NCBI RefSeq assembly: GCF_964340395.1
Contig: NC_135552.1
Coordinates: forward strand, 24,467,181 to 24,531,180
Reading direction: 5' to 3'
Length of the DNA stretch: 64,000 nt
DNA from: Glandiceps talaboti
Lineage: Eukaryota > Hemichordata > Enteropneusta > Spengelidae
Shown: positions 55,491 through 64,000 of the stretch, piece by piece
Layout: the number at the start of each line of letters is the position of its first letter
Position numbering within the stretch: the stretch's first letter is position 1
Translations under genes and position numbers: made by a program
The notes under the pieces: generated by a model
Seen by the model: the letters and a program-made list of their open reading frames with translations, nothing else
The model's database searches: none
What the model was told of the DNA's origin: nothing

Positions 55491-58400
55491 AATGTACCTA
55501 TTGATCGTGACATATCCAGTATAATTGTGAGACTTTAAACTTAATCATCTTTTGTATGCATTGATGGATTTGTGTCTGTATTGGAGGACGCTGGCAAACA
55601 CAGAACAATATGGCGACTACAATAGTTATGTCATAATTTTAAAGGCAAATAAGTTTCAATTGATCTTATCGATCGTTTGACAATTTACACAAGATAGCGG
55701 TATGAATTGAGGAGCGCCAGTCGCGACATGTTGAATGATTTACGACTTTCAGCGTTATCTGCAGTGTCGTCTAGACAGTGTTTGAATGACTGTATGTCTT
55801 TGTCAAATTACTTTGTTCTGTGAATGCAGTTGTGTTTGTTTTCATTTTCTGTCTGCTTCACATTGTAGGCGCCTTCCCGCCAATGTTCTTTGAACAAACT
55901 GTACTTTTCCGTATCTTGTCGGCAGATATCAACTTCCTTTTAGATGATACTGATTGAAGAAAAAATTGTGTTACTTTCTCTCCAAAATTATTTGACTAAA
56001 TTTCATGTTTTCTGCGACTTGTTTGCACATATAAGTTTTGTTTTAAACTGGTACCATAGAAATTATACGTATTCGCTTTTGTTGTCAAAATGCTAACATA
56101 ACATTTGACCTGTACAGGATTAATAACTCTTACGGTGTCGAACTCAGTTTGTGCAGCGTATGGGGGAAGACAGAGACTGTTGTGGGTGAACTTTCAGTCC
56201 AGCGGATCGCCAACACACACATTCTCTCATTATCATTTACTCTGTCTCTGTGTGTCTCTGCTAGAGCACGGATTTTCGAGGTTCCAGTTCGTTACTTGAA
56301 CCCCGTAACACAAATTGTGTTGCCAATGAAACAGTTAAGTCATCGCGCGGACCTGGTCAGTTTTCTGGGGTTTTTTTTGTAAATGTATCCACTCTGGCAA
56401 CCTATGAAGAACATATTGTATTCAGGGATATATGTCAGAGGGTATTTCCCATTATGCCTAGCAGTAGATCCTAATACATGTAGTAAAATGTATTTCTTTT
56501 TATTTCTAAGTGACTCACAGTATAGAATCAGCAGTGGCCCTGACATTTAATAGATTGAATTAGGCAGATTCGATGTGATCCAAAGATTGTATTAAAACAT
56601 TCTGTAAGATATGGACTCGCAAATTCACCAGCACATTGGCCCGCAAATCCACAGCGACCCGTAAAATGACCCACACATTGCCCCACAACCCTCAAATTGA
56701 ACCACAACCCATATCAAATTAGCCTGCAACCTGCAACACGCAACCCACAACTTATACATCATTTCTCAGATAGAGAAGAATGTGGAAGGTGTGAGTGTAA
56801 ATCGGTTAGATCTTTATTGTTGAAGCAGACACGATACCATATTTGTGGGCCCTATGGGTGAAGTAAGCCATAGCATGTCTGAAGATGAAATGCGTGAGAC
56901 TGAGACAAATCGTTCAGTCATGGGCATTATATTCAAAGACGACGATTGTCGAAAACAGTTTGGAGCAGTATTCAATTACCAGTCATTCAAATTATTTTAC
57001 CTGCACAAGCTGCACGAGCTCAACAGCCCTCGAAGCAAATATCGTTGATACAGTAAAGTATTTAAAAAAATATAAAAAAAATATCAAAGGCATTAACAAA
57101 TTGGTGCAAGCACCAACTGATGGCACGAAGAACTGCTGTGGAACAGGACATTTTTAGTATCAATTTTTTAGACCAACAACTAAAAGAACTGGCAATTGCA
57201 TTTGTTGACAGTTTCTTTGTTTGGTTCTCCTGTACACAAGTTGTTCCTATTGAATTGAGAAAAAGTGTTTTACGCTAAGTCTTCATCAGATGAACGTGAA
57301 TGCTGTTTGTGATGACGTGGTTACACAAATTTGTATGCACCATGTCCCCATTTGAATGTGACCAGTTATCTCAAAATCTGTGTTCTTTCGTCGGTCTAAT
57401 ATGAATGAATGAATGAATGAATGAATGAATGAATGAATGAATGAATGAAATTTATTTCACCAGATAACAAACATAAGCTACACTCTCAAAGAACATACAT
57501 ATGACACAAATATTTAAAATAAATACAAAAGAAATATACAATTGTTATCTGATGATGTGGACCATGGAAACAGTCCAGCGGAACTAGTCTTGTCCATGGC
57601 CAGTACATTTTTCTACATTTCAAATCGATAATGGCACGCAACAAACTTGCAGAAGAAAAGTAAATCAAAAGTACACACAGCACACACACACACACACACA
57701 CACATGCATACACCTCTATATACATTAACTCAATAATGTAAAGTTCTGAAAATAAAGAAAATAGTTACACAAATGTACTCAATCGCATAAATATATGCTA
57801 TACTATAGTGGTCTGAGTCCTGTCGTGCTGCCCATAACTAGACGGGTATAAGTACAATAGACACCGCTTAAAATATAAAGCGATGGCTAGTATATCATTT
57901 ATGAATTGAAGATTAGATTGCGTTACTTTCCAACCAAATGAATCACACAAATTTTATTGTCTTTCTGTAAATTTGTGTCACGTTTTTGACTGGAAGCATA
58001 GTAATTAACCACATTTATCAAATATTGGTTCAAAAGTCATCACATGTGCCAAAAAATGAAAATACATAATCAGTGTTCATATTTTTCACGAGTGGTGGGG
58101 AGGTTAATGAAATCCTGAAGCTACAAGGGCTATAATTACGTTTGATAATGTGATATAATACGAGTGTGGCGTATTGCAGGATTAGGTATGTACAAAGAAT
58201 AATTCAATGTTTGGCATCTAAGACTATGCCTTGTTCGACTTTTTATGGTACCCACAAAATTATATTTACGGCGTTATTCATATGCAAATTAGTAATTGGA
58301 ATAAAATAAGATGATCCAGATATACAACAACAACAAACAATAAAGTTGCGAACTGTGCTTTCTTTGATTCATTTGTCACCATGGTGATTTCATCAACAGA

Positions 58401-59984
58401 CGGGTATAAAGGACGATCGCATAATGTCACACGAGCTCAATCAATCGTTCGTTTAGGACAAAACCAGCTCCCTCCTCCCTCTAAATAAACGTCCACAAGT
58501 GTGACATCACACGTTTGGATATGATGTAAACCATGATGAAAACTGTAGCGGTCCCACCCACGATCGATGCAGTGTAAAACATGATGGTAAACATGAAGTT
58601 CCATCCTTATGAATCTGTTTACTGAGTTGATGGTAAACACATCAAAATACTCACGGAAACCCAGCATTACTATTAAATTTTATCAACTTATCAACATCTC
58701 AATAGTAAATACAGAAGCTTTTATCATTGAAGGCGTGGAAGGTTTCGAAATTCGGTTGGAAAAGCGAAATTGAAGTTCAGCATTGCATTGACTTAAGACC
58801 CCCCCCCCCCCACCCAAACGAACTAAGTTCGCTTGAGCTTGTGTGACATTGTTAGCTCGTCCCTAAGGTAGAGACTCGGTTTGTCCTACTCAGAGAGACT
58901 TTAGAGTTTCAATTATAGGCGCCACGGTGTTTCTTACATCTAACACAGCAGTTTTATTACAAATTACACAAATAAAATACTGATAGCGAGCACGCACATT
59001 AAATGTTACATTAATCTCACTGTGAACACGCATAAAAAGGTTTGTGTTTGAACCTTTCATTGTTTCATGAGACAGTGATGTTGATTTGTGTTCGCAGTGA
59101 GATGTACATCACGTGACGTGTCTAAACCCATTGTTTCACGAGTACATTATCCACATGATTGCATCGACCTTGTGTAGTATATTGCACTGTTTTGGTGCAA
59201 TATCCAAATATTTCACTGATACGATGCAAGATGAAGACAATGCTCTACACTATGAAAATTATGCGTTTGTTGAACATCTTATCAAAACTTGTATAAAGAA
59301 CAGAATGTGGCATATATAGTTTTAAGTATTATGTCTCAAACATTAGATGCAATAATTGTAGCATTTAGTGTTTCCTTTTATTTTTAATTTTTGGGGCCTT
59401 TGTTCTTCCGGGGGTTGCTTTACTGCAAACCCAGGAACAATAAAAAAAAGACTCAAAACCAAAAAGCGATAACTCAAAAATAAAGACAAATGATTAAATG
59501 TGATTGGTGTGAACGCGGTGTACGTGTAAGTGTACGTGTTACTTATCAGTGGCTTATTGAACTAAAGTCGGGCTATAGTGCAGATCTCAGACCACTAAAG
59601 TGGTCGAGTGCAGATATAGCACCAACCTCGTGTTCCGCTTGAGTTCATAAATCATTACTTATGTTATATGATTGCTTGCGATTGGTGGCTGTACATTGTT
59701 TTATGTAATTTGTAACAAAAACAATTGTGAGACGTAAGAAACATCGCGTTGCCTGATTGAAACGCTATAGTCACTCTGGTTTGGTAGTATATAATGGAAG
59801 CAAGTTGAATTGAAATGAAACGTTGTGTGGCTAAACAAAGACCTTACTAACTTTGTTACATCTACAAGTTATCGTCTGACGACACAAAAACTATTTTATG
59901 CATCTCCTGGCGAAACAAAAAACTTTCCAAAGTTGCTACATATTCTTTATCTTTAATTAGCATATCGTCAGTCATACATCATAA
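55491..59984. other. Non-coding region
   Basis: Contains (GAAT)n at 57401-57449, a short (CA)n at about 57676-57705 and a C-run at about 58798. Small open frames at 56149, 56845 and 59113 have no recognised domain. No gene supported. Confidence 0.5.
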
Positions 59985-59994
59985 ATGGTAATTA

Positions 59995-61122
<1,128 letters not shown>

Positions 61123-61641
61123 CGTTGTTGCAATGTATATGATTTAGCGATGATCTGCTAACAGATTTGAAGATACAGGGCGCATATTTGTGGCTCAGGC
61201 TAAGATCATGTAGCAACGTTTGAAAGATTATGCTAAGGTGGAAAAGTAGTGTTAGTAAAATCGTTGTTTAGCAAGACGATACAACCAAAATCATGAAACC
61301 TGAAACAAAAAGTTGCCTGGCTGGACACAATTGGCCGATCCCCGAGATTGATTGACAAATTCCATTGACCAATCAATGAGCGTTATTCCGCCATGTGTAC
61401 TTGCACGTGTCACAGCCTACGACAAACCATGCAAAACGTGCGAAGTTGTCGTAGAAGCAACGGCAACTAAGGTGGGCGTGGCTACAGTGCTCAGGGCGAT
61501 CGGTCAATTCTTACTGACATTAGTCATCGTCTGGCGCTACAAATATCTTACCAAAGTTGCTTCTTTAATCATCTGTCGGGACATACATCTAAAAACCATT
61601 GCTACGTTTTCTTTGCGCCGATAGTGCTCTAGCATCAGTTA

Positions 61642-61750
61642 CAAATGGAGTGGATAAGGACATCAATGAAAGTAAATCTAAAATCTAGTACCATTATCAT
61701 TTACAAATGGATAAGGACAGCAATGAAAGTAAATTAAAATCTGATACTTT
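61642..61750. repeat. Tandem duplication, about 50-bp unit
   Basis: acaaatgga(gt)ggataaggacatcaatgaaagtaaat recurs about 63 bases later with small changes. Confidence 0.75.
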
Positions 61751-61859
61751 TGAGACAGTCAATTGACTAAAATGTAATTATCGTACTTCAATTCATGTCA
61801 TGCCAGACGAAAACATGTGAATTCGATTCTTTGTGAAACCAAATAATGACATCTCGGAG

Positions 61860-61985
61860 ATATCTGTATGACCAGACGATAAAATGTAGCAATGTTTTAT
61901 CAGGTTTTGTGATTTTTGTTGTAAGATGTAACAATGTTAGTAAGGTTTTTCTTCGGCCGGACAATGTTTTGTTTGAAAATGACAA
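61860..61985. repeat. Copies of the GACGATAAAATGTAGCAATG family
   Basis: agacgataaaatgtagcaat near 61874 and taagatgtaacaatgttagt near 61922 match the arm of the 45.03-kb MITE. Parts of degraded family members. Confidence 0.6.
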
Positions 61986-63477
61986 AAATCTGTCACTGAA
62001 CTGTTTGGCGTAATAAATATAATAATAATTATATCATTTTTGTATCATATCTGAACACCTCGTGAGAGTTGTACTCGTTGCTAGCCATGATTCAGAATAT
62101 TTTAGTGGATAGAATAAGATAAGAATTGAAGTCCAATTTAAATAAAAAATTAGTGGGGCCCATACAGCTACAGATTGTGCTCTTTTAACGAAAATGACAC
62201 GTATATATGTAGTCCACTGGGTAATGTAGTGAGGCGATGTTTACACTCATGACCATGAGTGTAGTGAGAAAGAATCTACAATGACGGCAAATGTCATCGT
62301 ATATGTACCAAGAAGTGATTGATGTAGCTATCCATATATCGATATACTAAACTATACGACTAATAAACACTTGAGAATTAGTAATTTGATTGAAACAAGA
62401 GTTGTTTGTCCTCGTAAATGTAATATTATTCTAATTCGTATTTTACGCTCCAATTGTTGCCGGTGGGGAAAGTAAGTAAAGAAGCAATCGAGACCCAATC
62501 TCATCAAATGTCATGACAAACATTTACATTTGGGATAAAATTTCACTCAATTTCTGTCACATAGACTGTGCAAAATGATGTGATATTGCAGATAGTATGA
62601 CCGATCACGAGGTCTTCCACTAAGAGAATATTGATATTTGCTTTTTTTCATTATTGAGAGTGAAAACAATTGCACTTTTATGATGTTGTATCGATGTACA
62701 CATGTGACAGGCATAGTTCGTGTAGTGTATAAGTGGTGTCCCTTTATCCTTCACTCATGACATGTTTGAAAAATGGCGGCGCCATAGTAATTGTAAATAT
62801 TTGTCGATATCCTCAGTTTAAAATCCAAATTTTTGACATACATTTATTGATATTGTTGATTTGTATGATTCAAGTCTAAAATGATGATAAATTTTATCTG
62901 AAAGTTAGAGAGAAACAACGACTTATCTAAATCGATTTCGGCGGGAAAGACATGATGTGGCATTGACATCGTCATTGAAGATATGTGAATATCATTGCTT
63001 TCTTATGAAGTTTCTTTAATATTTCGTATCGTATCGTAGGCATGGAGAATGATTAAGTTCAAAATGCAAATAGTCAAATTTGCTCATATGAGTAGCAGTA
63101 TTTTGAAATAAGGCTTTTAATATGGTACTGAGTAGTTTTCGTCAATGCTTTCTGTTAATGTTGACCGTCAAGGAATATTCTTTAAAAAAAATTTAAAAAA
63201 ATCCTAAACGTGTCTTTCGATCGAAGATAATCTTACTGTCGATCAATGTGCTCAATTAATTTGATTCGACAAGCTTTGGCTATGGCAAAGCTGTGGGCTA
63301 AATGCAAAACTTTCTGTTGTTGCCTGTGACATTTTAAAAGATAAATGAAAAAACGAAATACTCCGAAAAGAAGGCCGAAAGGCCCCAGCCGACAGCAGGT
63401 AGAATGACCTAGGGCAACGCAGTCCCTTGACTGCTCATACAATCTTACTAGTCTTTAAGATGGCAGCAGTTACTTAA
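61986..63477. other. Non-coding region
   Basis: AT-rich DNA with no supported gene. Nothing of note beyond short A/T runs. Confidence 0.45.
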
Positions 63478-63529
63478 AGCAGTGAAAATCATATCATCTG
63501 AAACATGGCGTCGTCTCTGTCTGACTCAA

Positions 63530-63930
63530 AAAAAAAATGATTCTAGCATTGCTACATTTCATCTTCTTGCTCGAAAAATTCTTACTAAAATTGCTACATT
63601 ACTAAATATACCTTGGCAGGTCGACGACAAGCACACGAGTAACTATCTCGTAAAGACAATGTCGTCTCATCAAAGAAACGACAGCAATGTCGACAAAGAC
63701 AATGTGATGTAACAATATTCAATGTTTTACTTAGACGATGAAATGTAGCTATGTTAGTTAGATTTTTGTTGAGTTGGACCATGTACCGTAGCAATAAGCT
63801 TATCAGTAGGCTTTTGGTTTAGTCATAAGATGAAATTTAGCTAGCAAGATCGAAAATCTTACCAACACTGCTTCTTTTCATCGTCTTGAGGGACAACTTG
63901 AAGAATCTTTCCAATAGCATCTTTGTCTGA
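63530..63930. repeat. Cluster of GCTACATT / AATGTAGC family units near the right edge
   Basis: Units in both orientations: attgctacatttcatcttct near 63552, attgctacattactaaat near 63590, gacgatgaaatgtagctatg near 63734, and a diverged inverted piece near 63865. Nested or tandem copies of the same non-autonomous element. Confidence 0.55.
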
Positions 63931-64000
63931 GTCACTGTTTTCTTAGCGGATCGTCGCCAAATCATAAGCTTATACATTGTAACAAAGGATTTTCTTTTCA

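Noticed and set aside
56845-57048. Charged 67-codon frame (MSEDEMRETETNRS region)
   Set aside because: Composition is somewhat protein-like, but no family, no flanking exon and no splice signals could be supported.
61352-61624. 90-codon frame
   Set aside because: Its second half overlaps degraded copies of the GCTACAT repeat family.

Overview
The window is animal (metazoan) nuclear DNA. It shows GT-AG introns of 0.4 to 9.6 kb, long microsatellites, a Tx1/L1-like LINE, several families of short terminal-inverted-repeat elements, and two genes whose exons join in frame. The gene content, a SCO-spondin-like glycoprotein next to a BAMBI-type TGF-beta pseudoreceptor, suits an invertebrate deuterostome (cephalochordate, hemichordate or echinoderm). 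A spiralian cannot be excluded, and the species cannot be read from the sequence.

Layout. 1-5637: a LINE cut by the left window edge, with an open zinc-knuckle ORF1, an intact 1289-aa endonuclease/reverse-transcriptase ORF2, a short 3' UTR and a (GAT)n tail. It lies on the same strand as the host gene and ends about 31 bases before a host 3' splice site. 5670-12201: the last seven coding exons (+) of a large secreted protein, ordered module end, TSP1, TSP1, TIL, TSP1, VWC-like segment, C-terminal cystine knot. This is the C-terminal plan of SCO-spondin. The seven exons join in frame into 450 residues. 12202-14714: 3' UTR and intergenic DNA with tandem duplications. 14715-27850: a complete four-exon gene (+) for a 243-residue BAMBI-like type I membrane protein. 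Its first exon encodes the signal peptide, and a 9.6-kb intron follows. 27851-64000: about 36 kb with no gene I can support. It holds minisatellites, very long tetranucleotide tracts and at least five foldback or MITE-like elements, among them a 56-bp TIR element at 50.65-51.02 kb, a TTAA-type element with a five-fold amplified end at 48.8-49.3 kb, and a 1.1-kb imperfect palindrome at 60.0-61.1 kb.

The two genes share no obvious pathway. SCO-spondin is an extracellular matrix/Reissner-fibre component, and BAMBI is a decoy receptor that dampens BMP/activin signalling. Most of the unexplained structure in the window is repeat biology. The best protein-level oddity is a Lys/Asn-rich insertion inside the cystine knot of the SCO-spondin-like protein. 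I found no convincing new multi-gene system.
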